Assembly: GCA_022316685.1 (NCBI GenBank)
Contig: JAKJHU010000858.1
Location: 1 to 64,000, forward strand
DNA length: 64,000 nucleotides
Reading direction: 5' to 3'
Origin: Progne subis subis
Taxonomy: Eukaryota; Chordata; Aves; Passeriformes; Hirundinidae
Numbering within the stretch: the first letter of the stretch is position 1; each line of letters begins with the position of its first letter. A program made the translations under genes and the position numbers. Positions 1 through 10,353 of the stretch are shown piece by piece. The notes under the pieces were generated by a model. The model was not told where the DNA came from, ran no database searches, and saw only the letters and a list, made by a program, of their open reading frames with translations.

Positions 1-1199
1 TGAATACAGCTATTGCAAAAACTCCAAAAATCCTTTCAAAAGGCACTACATCAAAACCACATATCCCACACAGCATATATCACTGGCTTTTCATCCCACA
101 TAAATCACCTTACATAAATCATCTTACAGAAAGCCTTTTTCCAATCACTAATTAATAGAATCTTACAACAAACACAATTTCTACAGGATATTTATGGTAT
201 AGCAACCAAGTAAATAATACTTATAATATCTTGGTTTCTGCTCAGATTACCCCACCTGCCAGTGGCCACCCAGTGTGGTCACAGAAATCCCCTTTTTCCA
301 TATTTCCAAAATTACTCTACCAGATGTCTCTGACAGATACTTAACCTTGTGCAGACATCTCCAGCTTATTGGTTTACCTTGAGTGCCCTCCCTTAAAAGT
401 CAATTAAATATACCTTCTCTGACACGTGCAAGGGCTTTGTTTGCCCCTGCAGGAGCGGCCAGGGAGCAGAGTTCCCCTGGAAAAGATCTGGGGTGCACCT
501 TGGAGTGTCCACCCAGACAGGAGCTTCTGCAGCCAGACAAAGAAGTCCCTTGGTGGTCAACAAGTGAAGGGTAGAATAGGAACTTTACAATAGAAAATTC
601 TAAAGCAGGTATGTTTTATTTCCAGCTGGGACACACGGGGGGACATTTCCTCCAAACCATGCTTGCTCTGGTGACTTTCTCTCGCTTATTTATCTTTTGA
701 GGTATTATGCATTTGAATATATGCATTAAATTTCACAATACACCTATACATATTCATTACCTAGCTCCGCCTAGCCTTGCTTCATATTACAATTAGCTAG
801 AAGATCTTTCTGCAGCTGCAGAGTCCCCTCTGGTGGTCGTGGGTTGGCATCTTCTGATGAAGTAACTAGTCTTCCTCCCAATATCCTCTTCTTGACCCCT
901 CCTTCTGGGCAGGCACAGGAGGATTTGGCTAGTTCCCATGTCAGTTGGTCCTGGCCAAACCATCAGCCTGGTTCTTGCTGTCTCCCAAGCCACCAAGTTC
1001 TGCTTTATTGATTTTTGGCAAATACCAAAATCCTGCTTTGCTAAGTTTCAATATTTATATCTTACCTATTGGACTTGGACCTAATAACTACCTAACAGTC
1101 AAGTTTATTAGCTAATCTTCTATGTGTTCTCAGTACAACCTGGTTTTTTACTTCTAAAAAATCACCAAAAGCTGCTGCTAAAATCTTGCATTTTCATAT
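1..1199 (-). repeat. AT-rich non-coding stretch; possible old LTR in its right half
   Basis: I see no gene here. From about 560 to 1,190 the layout resembles the better-defined LTR at 47,284-47,963: a reverse-strand polyadenylation-type signal (forward TTTTATT near 625), then a CTGGGACACACGGGG-like stretch, then AT-rich sequence with TATGCATTTGAATAT. That would make it a minus-strand LTR of the same family, but I cannot define its ends or a target duplication. The left 500 bases show nothing recognisable. Confidence 0.3.
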
Positions 1200-1816
1200 T
1201 GTCCTAAGGTGACTGTGTATCCCAATCGTCTGTTGGGTGCAGGGGGGGGGCAAGTGCCGTTTGTTTTTCCCCAGGAAAACTCTGCTCCTCGGAGTGACCT
1301 TGAAGCGGGGGAGCTGGAACTCGGCGAGACTGAAGAAGCTCTGTTGTTTTTTTCCGGGCAGTTAGTTAGTTTAGTGCTAGCGTAGTTAGACTGTAGAATA
1401 GCTGAAGTTTTTTTTTTTTTTTCTTTTTTCTTTTTCTTTTTTTTTCCTTTTTTCTTTTTTTGCCCTCTCCTCGGAACTGTTCCAACCTCTCCGGACTGAG
1501 GACCTGGGGAAGCACCGGGGGCCTCCACAGGGGACCCACCCCACCAAGACCAGCCCTGCACATCTTTTTTCCAAACGTGGAGAGGAGTGGTGGAGCACAC
1601 TGACAATCTTCAAGAGGAGAGACTTTCTTTAAGTTTGTTATCCCTCCGTAAGCGGCACGAAGCTCTTGTCATCGGGTATTGTGCTGGGAGTGCTTTGCCT
1701 GTTAATAAACAGGTTTTTTCCACTTCTCTCTGAGGAAGTTTTTCCCGAACCGGTTGGGGGAGGGGAGGGGGGCCCCTTGGGAGGATTTCTCCCAAAATCT
1801 GCCTGAAACCACCACA
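1200..1816 (+). repeat. 5' LTR of ERV copy 1
   Basis: It begins TGTCCTAAGG and ends CCACCACA, giving the TG...CA termini expected of an LTR. It matches the copies at 7,332-7,993, 8,009-9,054 and 59,837-60,502. It has a long pyrimidine tract (about 1,408-1,462), and AATAAA at 1,704-1,709 just before the sequence that leads to U5. It is shorter than its sisters (617 versus about 652-666 bases), mainly through tract length. Confidence 0.9.
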
Positions 1817-1823
1817 AACTTCT

Positions 1824-1841
1824 TGGCGCCCAACGTGGGCT
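1824..1841 (+). promoter_or_regulatory. Primer binding site, tRNA-Lys(1,2) type
   Basis: TGGCGCCCAACGTGGG sits seven bases after the 5' LTR end. It matches the first 16 bases of the primer site used by tRNA-Lys1,2-primed retroviruses such as MMTV. Such a site would prime minus-strand DNA synthesis. A Lys site on a pol that looks ERV-L-like is unusual, since that family is named for a leucine primer. Confidence 0.8.
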
Positions 1842-1894
1842 CGACGAGAGAGTGGAAAAACCCTGAACTGATTAGTATTTAGCAGTCAGTAAAT

Positions 1895-2191
1895 ATGCTG
1901 TTTGAACTCATGTCTCTTGGGGTGGGGGCCTTGATGTGTTTTGGATCCTTAGGCTTCTTTGAGGTCTTAATACCTTTGTGGTCCTTAGGTTTATTTGCAT
2001 ATCCAGAGATAGCCCCAATATTGTCATTAATACACAGTTTTTACAGTAGAGGGCGGATTAGAGTAGCTATTGGCCTTGGCTTAATGATAATAATTTGTAG
2101 GAAGTTTATAAAGGTGCTGAGGTTTTCCTTCTATGTATGGGTCATGGTTATGGTTATTCACCCTGTTTGTGGGAGGAGGAGCAGAGGATGA
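1895..2191 (+). CDS. Hydrophobic leader ORF of ERV copy 1
   Basis: This 98-codon ORF starts at an ATG (AAATATG context) 54 bases after the primer site and ends with TGA at 2,189-2,191. Two strongly hydrophobic stretches are visible, about residues 5-35 and 72-92, separated by a short basic segment. It is in the same frame as the gag sequence that follows but separated from it by the stop. It could be a membrane-targeting N-terminal part of Gag, a leader peptide, or a chance ORF. I do not recognise it. The matching part of the second copy lies beyond the window, so conservation cannot be judged here. Confidence 0.4.
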   Translation: MLFELMSLGVGALMCFGSLGFFEVLIPLWSLGLFAYPEIAPILSLIHSFYSRGRIRVAIGLGLMIIICRKFIKVLRFSFYVWVMVMVIHPVCGRRSRG

Positions 2192-3822
2192 AGCGTTGCA
2201 GTCTTTGTTTCCTTCTCCTCTGAATCGGTTGAATCATTGCTGGAGAATGTTGAGTTTCCCCTGAGTGTTAAAGAGACCATCTTTCTGGTATGTCATCTGG
2301 TAAGCCTCCTCTATACAGTCTGCAGCTTCTCTAAAATATGGGCTGAGATTTCTAGAGGGGCTGATGAAACTCCTGACCCAGGCAGAGGAAATCCTGAGTG
2401 GTGTGGAGAATGGGAGGATATGGGCCAACTCCTCAAGGAATTCTCTGACCCTGTAGTCTGGGATTTTCCACGGGAACAAATTCAGAATCCAGTGGAGCTG
2501 GGGAAATACCTGAAAGAGAGGTACCATGATGGCTCTAAGGGGGAGAAGGTCGCTGCAGTAAGCTGGGCCCTGGCATATGCTTATCGCACATTGCTAGAGA
2601 CTGTAGGGCAGCAGACAGAGGCAGGGGGGAAGGGATACAAATCAACAGCTACCCCAGTCACTCAGGCTGCGCCAACACCCCAGTTATGAATCCAGCAGCT
2701 AAACCAGACAGTAAGCCTAAGCCCCTGGCAGTTGCTCCAGCAAAGAAGCACACACATAAAACCGATCGACCAGTGGACGATGATGACCAAGAGAAGGACC
2801 TTCACCAAAATCAGAAGCCAAATCTTCCAGCACAGGATCAGAAGCCAATATTGACTCCTTTTCCCTGAAGGACCTTCGAGGCCTAAGAAAAGATTACCGG
2901 CGACAACCTGATGAATCTATAATTAGTTGGTTAGTCCGTCTTTGGGATGCCGCAGGTGAGGCTACAATTCTGGATGGCACTGAAGCGAGGCATCTGGGAT
3001 CCCTGTCACATGATCCAGTCATCGACCAGGAGATGATGAGAGAGGCTAGTCCTTGCAGTCTCTGGATACGGGTCCTAGGAAGCGTGGCAGAAAGATACTA
3101 TGTGCAGATGATCTCTATATGCAGCAAACCCCATGGAAGACCATAGAACAAGGGATTCAACGCTTGAGAGAAATGGCAGTGGCAGAGATGGTTTTCTCAG
3201 ATGATATAAACACTAGGAACCCAGACTTGGTATCATGTACATCTGTGATGTGGCGAAAACTTATACGACTCGGGCCATTAGAATACGCTTCTGCTTTAGC
3301 AGTAATGAAGCGGGAGGACATGGAGGAAACTGTGCTTGATATGGCGAAGAAGCTCCGAGCATATGCAGATGCTGTGCATGGCCCAACACACGCCAGAATC
3401 GCAGCTGTGGAAACACGTCTACAGAAACTAGAGGATAAGATAGATAAGAATCATAAGAACTCAGGGAGGAGATTAGAGAGGACCTTCTCCAAATCTCAGC
3501 AGTGCAGATCAGAGGTTCTGGTACCCAACGTAGACGCTCCCCGGGTAGGGAGAGAGGGTACACTCCACGCGCTGAGCTGTGGTTCTTCCTGCGGGATTGC
3601 GGAGAAAATATGAACAGATGGGATGGAAAATCTACGGCTGCCCTGGCACAACGGGTGCGTGAATTGAAGGAAGTCAAGACTCAAAGAGGGAGTTTCACCA
3701 AAAGGGAAGCGGCTCCAGTTGCCCGTAGCCGAACTGCCAGGTATGACGATGATGACATGTCCGACCCCCTTGAAGGAACCTCTAAGGCATATGCTCAAGG
3801 AAAGAAAGATAACCAGGCTTAG
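2192..3822 (+). pseudogene. gag: gag of ERV copy 1, broken
   Basis: Structural polyprotein remnant. Open segments lie in alternating frames: about 2,237-2,689 (read from a TTG, so not a true start), 2,686-2,868, 2,869 to about 3,050 (containing DYRRQPDESIISWLVRLWD, a capsid-like helix), 3,053 to about 3,500 (ending in a charged coiled-coil-like stretch rich in Glu, Lys and Arg), and 3,502-3,822. The changes of frame imply at least three or four indels, so no full Gag can be made. I see no clear CCHC zinc knuckle. Assignment rests on position between the primer site and protease and on the capsid-like helical segment, not on a strong motif. Confidence 0.7.
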
Positions 3823-3876
3823 AGGGGCCCTGCCTCTAGCCAGGTAGAGGCTAGGGAAAACCGTGTATTTTGGACT

Positions 3877-4340
3877 GTGTGGATTCGTTGGCCTGGCACA
3901 TCAGAACCACAAAGATATGAGGCCTTGGTTGATACTGGTGCGCAGTGCACATTAATGCCATCAAGACAGGTAGGGGCAGAATCTGTCTCTATTGCTGGCG
4001 TGACGGGGGGATCACAGGATTTTACTGGTGGAAGCAGATGTGAGCCTAACTGGAAAGGAGTGGGAGAAACACCCTATTGTGACTGGCCCAGAGGCCCCAT
4101 GTATTTTGGGCATAGACTTCCTCCGAAGTGGGTATTTCAAAGACCCGAAAGGACTCAGGTGGGCATTCGGGATAGCGGCTGTAGACAGAGGGCATCCGGC
4201 AATTGAACACCTTGCCTGGACTGTCCAAGAATCCTCTGCAGTAGGACTCTTGAAAGTACAAGAACAACGGGTACCAATTGCCACTTCTATAGTGCACCGC
4301 CGACAGTATAGAACCACTCGAGATGCTGTGATTCCCATTC
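3877..4340 (+). pseudogene. pro: Retroviral aspartic protease of ERV copy 1, frameshifted
   Basis: The active-site loop LVDTGAQCTLMPS is encoded at about 3,925-3,963 (the Asp-Thr-Gly codons start at 3,931). Further on, the sequence matches the protease flap and the ILGIDFL segment of the second copy. Protease is a dimer of this DTGA-bearing chain and cleaves Gag-Pol. The reading frame changes near 4,025 and the rest continues in the frame used by RT. A further small lesion lies near 4,180-4,200, where this copy departs from its sister. Confidence 0.8.
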
Positions 4341-5640
4341 ATAAGATGATTCAAGAGCTGGAGAGCCAAGGGGTGGTTAGTAAAACCCACTCACCCTTCA
4401 ACAGCCCCATTTGGCCTGTGCGCAAATCTGAAGGAGAATGGAGATTGACTGTGGACTACCGTGCATTGAATGAGGTGACACCACCACTGAGTGCTGCTGT
4501 GCCAGACATGTTGGAGCTCCAGTATGAGCTGGAGTCCAAGGCAGCAAAATGGTACGCCACAATTGACATTGCTAACGCATTTTTCTCCATTCCTCTGGCT
4601 GCAGAATGCAGGCCTCAGTTTGCCTTCACATGGAGGTGTGTGCAGTACACCTGGAACCGACTGCCCCAGGGGTGGAAACACAGCCCCACCATCTGCCATG
4701 GACTGATCCAGGCTGCACTAGAAAAGGGTGAGGCTCCGGAGCACCTACAGTATATCGATGACATCATTGTGTGGGGGAACACGGCAATAGAATGTTTGAG
4801 AAAGGAGAGAAGATCATCCAAATTCTCCTGAAAAGCTGTTTTTGCCATCAAGCAGAGCAAGGTCAAGGGACCTGCCCGAGAGATCCAGTTCCTGGGAGTA
4901 AAGTGGCAAGATGGACGGCGCAGATTCCTACTGATGTCATCAACAAGATCACAGCGATGTCTCCACCAACCAATAAGAAGGAGACACAAGCTTTCCTAGG
5001 TGCTATAGGTTTCTGGAGGATGCATATTCCCGAGTATAGTCAGATTGTGAGTCCTCTTTACCTGGTCACTCGAAAAAAGAATGATTTCCACTGGGGCCCT
5101 GAGCAGCAACAAGCCTTTGCCCAGATCAAGGAGGAGATCGCTCATGCAGTAGCCCTTGGCCCAGTGAGGACAGGACCAGATGTGAAGAACGTGCTCTACT
5201 CAGCAGCCGGGAACAATGGCCTGTCCTGGAGCCTTTGGCAGAAGGTGCCTGGGGAGACTCGGGGCCGGCCACTGGGATTCTGGAGCCGAAGCTACAGAGG
5301 GTCTGAAGCCAACTACACTCCAACAGAGAAGGAAATCTTAGCAGCCTATGAAGGAGTTCAAGCTGCCTTGGAGGTGACTGGTACAGAGGCGCAACTCCTC
5401 CTGGCACCCCGACTGCCTGTGCTGGGGTGGATGTTCAAAGGGGAGGTCCCCTCCACCCATCATGCCACTGATGCCACATGGAGCAAGTGGATTGCTCTTA
5501 TTACGCAGCGCGCCCGTATGGGTAAACTGAATCGCCCTGGGATTTTGGAAATAATTACCAATTGGCCTGAGCGTGAAAATTTTGGCCTCACAGATGAAGA
5601 ACAAGAGCAAGTGACACGGGCTGAAGAGGCTCCACCATAC
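4341..5640 (+). pseudogene. pol: Reverse transcriptase of ERV copy 1, frameshifted
   Basis: RT palm and fingers are recognisable: VRKSEGEWRLTVDYRALNEV, then DIANAFFSIPL (first catalytic Asp), LPQGWKHSPTICHGL, and YIDDIIVWG at 4,751-4,776 with the two catalytic aspartates. The variant box is YIDD rather than YMDD. Reading frame is lost shortly after the box (near 4,790) and again between 4,830 and 4,925, then resumes in another frame through the thumb/connection (AFLGAIGFWRMHIPEY, NDFHWGPEQQQAFAQIKEEI). The protein cannot be made intact. The inverted copy at 61,235-63,421 carries the same region in one long frame. Confidence 0.9.
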
Positions 5641-5991
5641 AACCAATTGCCAGCAGAGGAGAGGCATTATGCCCTTTTCACGGACGGTTCCTGTCGTATT
5701 GTAGGGATGAACCGAAAGTGGAAAGCAGCCGTTTGGAGTCCCACACGACAAGTTGCTGAGGCCACTGAAGGAGAGGGTGGATCAAGTCAACTTGCAGAAC
5801 TCAAGGCTGTTCAATTGGCCTTGGATATTGCTGAAAGAGAGGGGTGGCCGAGGCTCTACCTCTATACTGATTCATGGATGGTAGCCAATGCTCTGTGGGG
5901 ATGGCTGAAGAGGTGGAAAGAGGCTAATGGCAGCGTGGAGGGAAACCAATTTGGGCTGCTGAGGAGTGGAAAGACATTGCTGCCAGGGTAG
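5641..5991 (+). pseudogene. pol: RNase H domain of ERV copy 1
   Basis: Visible motifs are ALFTDGSCR (first Asp, near 5,675), QLAELKAVQLALD (Glu), and LYLYTDSWMVANALWGW (third Asp). These are the acidic residues that hold the metal ions for cutting RNA in RNA-DNA hybrids. The frame breaks near 5,928 and terminates at 5,989-5,991, so the last acidic site and the link to integrase are out of phase with the rest. Confidence 0.85.
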
Positions 5992-6997
5992 GGAGATTAC
6001 CTGTGAAAGTCCGCCACGTAGATGCCCACATCCCCAAGAGTAGAGCTAATGAGGAGCATCGAAAACAACGAGCAGGTAGATCGGGCAGCAAAAATAGAAG
6101 TGTCAAGATAGACTTAGATTGGGAACACAAGGGAGAGGTTGTTCCTAGCTTGATGGGCCCATGATGCCTCAGGCCATCAGGGCAGAGATGCCACCTATAA
6201 GTGGGGCACGAGACCGAGGGGTGGATCTAACCATGGACAGTATTTCTCAGGTTATCCATGACTGTGAGACGTGTGCTACCATCAAACAGGCCAAGCGGGT
6301 GAAGCCCCTATGGTATGGCGGGCGATGGTCCAAGTATAAGTATGGGGAAGCCTGGCAGATTGACTACATCACCCTTCCCCAAACCCGCCAAGGCAAGCGC
6401 TATGTGCTGACCATGGTGGAAGCCACCACTGGATGGCTGGAGACCTACCCTGTGCCTCACGCCACTGCCCGGAACACCATCCTGGGCCTTGAAAAGCAAA
6501 TCCTGTGGAGACATGGTACCCCTGAGAGGATTGAGTCTGACAATGGGACTCATTTCAAGAACAGCCTTATCAACAACTGGGCTAGGGAACATGGCATTGA
6601 GTGGGTGTACCATATTCCCTACCATGCACCTGCTGCAGGCAAAGTGGAGAGGCACAATGCATTGTTAAAAACCCAATTGAAAGCATTGGGGGGGGGATCG
6701 TTCAAGAATTGGGAGCAGCATTTGGCAAAGGCCACCTGGTTGGTCAACACCCGAGGCTCCACCAACCGAGCAGGACCCGCCCAGGCTGAGCCTCTGCATA
6801 CAACAGATGCAGATAAAGTCCCAGTGGTGCATGTCAGAGGTCTGTTAGGGAAGACAGTGTGGATCAGGTCTGCCTCAAGTACAGACAAACCCATTCGTGG
6901 GGTTGTCTTTGCTCAGGGACCAGGTTGCACATGGTGGATAATGCAGAAAGATGGAACAACCCGATGTGTACCTCAGGGAGATCTGATTGTTGGGTGA
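5992..6997 (+). pseudogene. pol: Integrase of ERV copy 1
   Basis: The N-terminal zinc-binding part survives as HDCETC near 6,260 with degraded sequence before it (frame damage between 5,990 and 6,190). The catalytic core follows in a single frame: WQIDYITLPQTRQGKRYV (first Asp), IESDNGTHFKN near 6,530 (second Asp) and GKVERHNALLK near 6,640 (Glu), the DDE triad. A C-terminal beta-rich domain ends at TGA 6,995-6,997. From about 6,190 onward the frame is open, so the core could be translated only as a fragment. Confidence 0.9.
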
Positions 6998-7331
6998 GAA
7001 TAATTTGTAAACATCACTGTTTGCTGAATGCTATTGCCATTGTCTGTACATTAAACCATGCAGAATGAAATAGAAGGAAATGTGTAAGTGAGAGGGTATG
7101 TGTTAAGTGTTGAAGGTATGAGCAAGTGTTGAAGGTATGAGTGAGAGAGGAATCCTGCTTGCCCTGCAGCCTGGGGCCTGGATTCAGTGGCTCAGTGTGG
7201 AACGTGACAGGAGCATGACAGGGTATTGCTTGTATTGTTTTTGTTTTGTGGGGAGAATGGATGGAAGTTTTATGTGGAATATACATTGGTTCTGTCTGTA
7301 AGTCAACGATATGAGGATAAGGGGTGGAAGA
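6998..7331 (+). other. 3' non-coding tail and polypurine tract of ERV copy 1
   Basis: No ORF of note and no trace of env. A 16-20 base sequence GTTGAAGGTATGAG is repeated near 7,105-7,145. The stretch at 7,314-7,331 (AGGATAAGGGGTGGAAGA) abuts the 3' LTR and is a good plus-strand primer (polypurine tract). The same tail is found in the inverted copy at 60,503-60,839. Confidence 0.75.
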
Positions 7332-7993
7332 TGTCCTGGGGTGACTGTGTATCCCCAATCGTCTGTTGGGTGCAGTGGGGGGGGCAAGCGCGGTTTGTTT
7401 TTTCCCCAGGAAACTCTGCTCCTCGGAGTGACCTTGAAGCGGGGGAACTGGAACTCGGCAAGACTGAAGAAGCTCTGTTGTTTTTTTTTCCCCAGCAGTT
7501 ATTTAGTTTAGTGCTAGCGTAGTTAGACGCTGTAGAATAGCTTGAAGCTTTTTTTTGCTTTTTTTCTTTTTCTTTTTTCCTTTTTTTCCTTTTTTTTCCC
7601 TTTTTTTCCTTTTTTTCTTTTTTTGCCCTCTCCTCAGAACTGTTCCAACCTCTCCGGACTGAGGACCTGGGGAAGCACCGGGGGCCTCCACAGGGGACCC
7701 ACCCCACCGAGACCACCAAGACCAGCCCTGCAACATCTCCTTTTCTCCCAACGCCAGTGGAGACAGAGCGGCAGAGCACAGTGACAATCTTCAAGAGGAG
7801 ACTTTCTTTAAGTTTGTTATCCCTCCGTAAGCGGCACGAAGCTCTTGTCATCAGGTATTGTGCTGGGAGTGCTTTGCCTGTTTAATAAACAGGTTTTTTC
7901 CACTTTTCTCTGAGGAAGTCTTTTCCTGAACTGGTTGGGGAAGGGGAGGGGGGGTCCTGTGGGAGTGTTTTTCTCCCAAATCTGCCTGAAACT
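7332..7993 (+). repeat. First 3' LTR of ERV copy 1
   Basis: Starts TGTCCTGGGG directly after the purine tract and runs to ...TCTGCCTGAAACT, a few bases short of the CCACCACA end. It has the pyrimidine tract (7,543-7,625) and AATAAA at 7,884-7,889. Its last bases are replaced by a 15-base purine-rich joint (7,994-8,008) that leads straight into a second LTR. Confidence 0.85.
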
Positions 7994-8008
7994 GGAACAG
8001 GGGTGGAA

Positions 8009-9054
8009 TGTCCTGGGGTGACTGTGTATCCCCAATTGTCTGTTGGGTGCAAAGTGGGGCGGAAGCGCCGTTTGTTTTTTCCCCAGGAAAACTCTGCTCA
8101 TTGGAGTGACCTTGAAGTGAGGGAGTTGGAACGCTGCAAGACTGAAGAAGCTCTGTTGTTTTTTCCCCAGCAGTTAGTTAGTTTAGTGCTAGCATAGTTA
8201 GACGCTGTAGAATAGCTGAAGCTTTTTGCCTTTTTTTTCCTTTTTTTCCCTTTTTTTTTTTCCTTTCTTTTTTTCTTTTTTGGCCCTCTCCTCGGAACTG
8301 TTCCAACCTCTCCAGACTAAGGATCTGGGGGAAGCACCAGGGGCCTCCACAGGGGACCCACCCCACCAAGAACCAGCCCTGCACATCTCCTTTTCCCCCA
8401 ACGCCAAGCGGAGACGGAGCGGTGGAAGCACAGCTGACGATCTTCAGAGGAGAGACTTTCTTTAAGTTTGTTATCCCTCCGTAAGCGGCACGAAGCTCTT
8501 GTCATTGGGTTATTGTGCTGGGAGTGCTTTGCCTGTTTAATAAACAGGTTTTTTCCACTTCTCTCTGAGGAAGTCTGTAACCGAGACACGCAAAGCAGTT
8601 ACACGGAGAGAGAGGTTTTTTCCCAGGGCAGAGGTTCCTCTGTCCAGCTCAAGCTGAGACAGGGTGGAGAGAGAGCCTCTTTGTTTACTTCTTACTTTTT
8701 ATACATTTGTGGGTCTGGCCAAAGATTGGCTTTTTGGAGTTTTTCACCTTTCAGCCAAGTGGCTGGACCAACTGTCAGTTACAATTGTTTTCAGCTTAGA
8801 AATATGCAAACAAAGGACAGAGAATGAAAAACAAAGGATTTGTTATGTTACATCTGTGGGAAAAAGGTAGAAAACTGCTTTTAATATGTACAGTAACTAA
8901 AAAAGATCTGACTCCGTTTTATGAAAATTCAAAAAGGCTAATAAAAAACTCAGAAAAAACAGGGTAACAGAAAATCTTTTCCTGAACCAGATGGAGGAGG
9001 GGAGGGGAGCCCCTTGGGAGGGGTTTCTCCCAAAATCTGCCTGAAACCACCACG
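8009..9054 (+). repeat. Second, tandem LTR of the same family, split by a solo LTR
   Basis: Begins TGTCCTGGGG at 8,009, preceded by AGGGGTGGAA, which looks like the purine tract that precedes the first 3' LTR. It runs to 8,575, is interrupted by a different LTR (8,576-8,969), and resumes to end near ...GAAACCACCAC at about 9,054. It is best explained as the remaining LTR of a second, otherwise deleted provirus in tandem. Confidence 0.8.
8576..8969 (+). mobile_element. Solo LTR (family X) inserted in the tandem LTR
   Basis: Starts TGTAACCGAGACAC and ends GGGTAACA, inserted in the middle of the older LTR, whose sequence continues on both sides. It is about 80-90% similar by eye to the inverted copy at 9,313-9,699. 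The flanks GAAGTC and GAAAATC are only a rough target duplication. Confidence 0.8.
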
Positions 9055-9312
9055 ACATCCTCAGGCAGGACTGGAGAAGCTCGGATGGTGGGATGCTGCA
9101 AACTCTTCTCCTCACTCTTTTCAGCCCTGCTCATCCCTGGTGCCCCTCGCTGCCCCACAAAGCTCCCACAGAGAGGCAAAGCCGGAGGAGGGAGGCACCA
9201 GCGCGGAGGCTCTGCAATTTCTGCCAAAGGAGCTTCAAGCCCCAAAGCAAGGAATACGTAAATGCTGCTTGGTGCTGTCCACAGGGAGGCAGGGACGAGG
9301 AATGAAGTGATC
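9055..9312. other. Unassigned spacer between two inverted solo LTRs
   Basis: About 258 bases of mixed composition between inverted LTR copies. Short open frames exist, but none has a recognisable motif. I see nothing else in it. Confidence 0.5.
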
Positions 9313-9699
9313 TGTTACCCTGGTTTTTCTGAGTTTTAAAAGCCTTTTTGAATTTCATAAATGGAGTCAGATCTTTTTAGTTACTGTACAATATTATGAG
9401 CAGTTTTCTATCTTTTCCCACAGATGTAACATAAACAAATCCTTTGTTTTTCATTCTCTGTCTTTGTTTGCATATTTCTAACCTGAAAACAATTGTAACT
9501 GACAGTTGGTTAGCCACTTGGCTGAAAGGTGAAAAACCCCAGAAGCCAATCTTCTGCTAGACCCACAAATGTATAAAATGTAAGAAATAAAACAAAGGGG
9601 CTCTCTCTCCGCCTGTCTCGGCTTGAGCCAGATTGGAGGAACCTCTGTCTCTGTGAAACCTCTTGTCTGCGTGTGGCTGCTTTGTGTGTCTCAGTGACA
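9313..9699 (-). mobile_element. Solo LTR (family X), inverted relative to 8,576-8,969
   Basis: Reverse complement of the LTR at 8,576-8,969; termini TGTTACC and GTGACA in forward reading. It is flanked by GTGATC on the left and GTGACC on the right, a 6-bp target duplication with one difference, as expected for alpha/beta-type retroviral integration. Confidence 0.85.
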
Positions 9700-9709
9700 G
9701 TGACCTCAG

Positions 9710-10272
9710 TGTAGAAATCGCTCCTCTGCTGTGGACTCCAGGACGGTGTGGATGAATGCAGGAGAGAGATTTCTGAAGTTGGGTTTTTAGAAGATGGAGG
9801 TTTATTGTAAAGGATGGGGAGGCCTTGCTTTGAGCTGCCAGGCTTGCAGCTCGTGGCAAGGCCTAGGAAGTGGGGGGGAGGGAGAGGTAGGGAGAGGAAA
9901 TTCCAGAGAGGAAAGTCCCCGGGGAAGGGTGCCAGGCCAAAGAGGACATCCAGCCCCCTTGGGACCCCTTATCAGGGGGCTTCAAGGTGGGCTGGGAAAG
10001 GACTTGTGCCAATGGGGTTACAGATACCTGATACTTCAGGGGAGGGTTACAGGTGTGGGATGAACCATACAGTGGGGGTGAACAGAACATTCCATTTGAC
10101 CTGGGTCTGGCTGCAGGTGACCTCCAGCTGGTCACAGAACTGTTTTTCCCAGATATCCAGTAACTCTCAAACATCAAAACTTGCTTTCAATTCTATCTCA
10201 CTTACAGGTTTCTCATTCACAGAGTCTAAGCAGTCATATTTATAGGGCTTTCTGGCTTCATCCACCCCAACA
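9710..10272 (-). mobile_element. Solo LTR (family Y), minus orientation
   Basis: Forward termini are TGTAGAAATC and CACCCCAACA, so it reads TGTTGGGGTGG... to ...CTACA on the minus strand. On that strand a TATAAATA box (forward TATTTATA near 10,240) and an AATAAA (forward TTTATTG near 9,803) lie in the correct order. No clear target duplication. Confidence 0.65.
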
Positions 10273-10353
10273 TTGCAGAAAGAAATAGTTACCTTGTAAC
10301 AAGGAATGTGAATGAAGCCCTTTCCAGAAATCAGCAAATTTAGCAGAGCAAGT

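Larger units (their letters stand above)
1200..9054 (+). mobile_element. ERV copy 1: env-less gag-pro-pol provirus with a tandem 3' LTR array
   Basis: A near complete but decayed endogenous retrovirus. In order: 5' LTR (1,200-1,816), primer site (1,824-1,841), gag (about 1,895-3,822), protease (from 3,877), reverse transcriptase-RNase H-integrase (to 6,997), a 334-base non-coding tail with a purine tract, and two successive 3' LTRs. There is no env between integrase and the 3' LTR. The RT wording (ANAFFSI, SPTICHGL around the YIDD box) resembles class III (ERV-L, spuma-related) elements as I know them; that class typically lacks env. The primer site is of tRNA-Lys type, so the class call is an inference. 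Multiple frameshifts make it non-functional. A sister copy lies inverted at 59,837-64,000. Confidence 0.9.

Noticed and set aside
6998..7331. Possible env gene in ERV copy 1
   Set aside because: Only 334 bases between integrase stop and LTR, no signal peptide, TM segment or C-x6-CC motif. Copy 2 has the same short gap.
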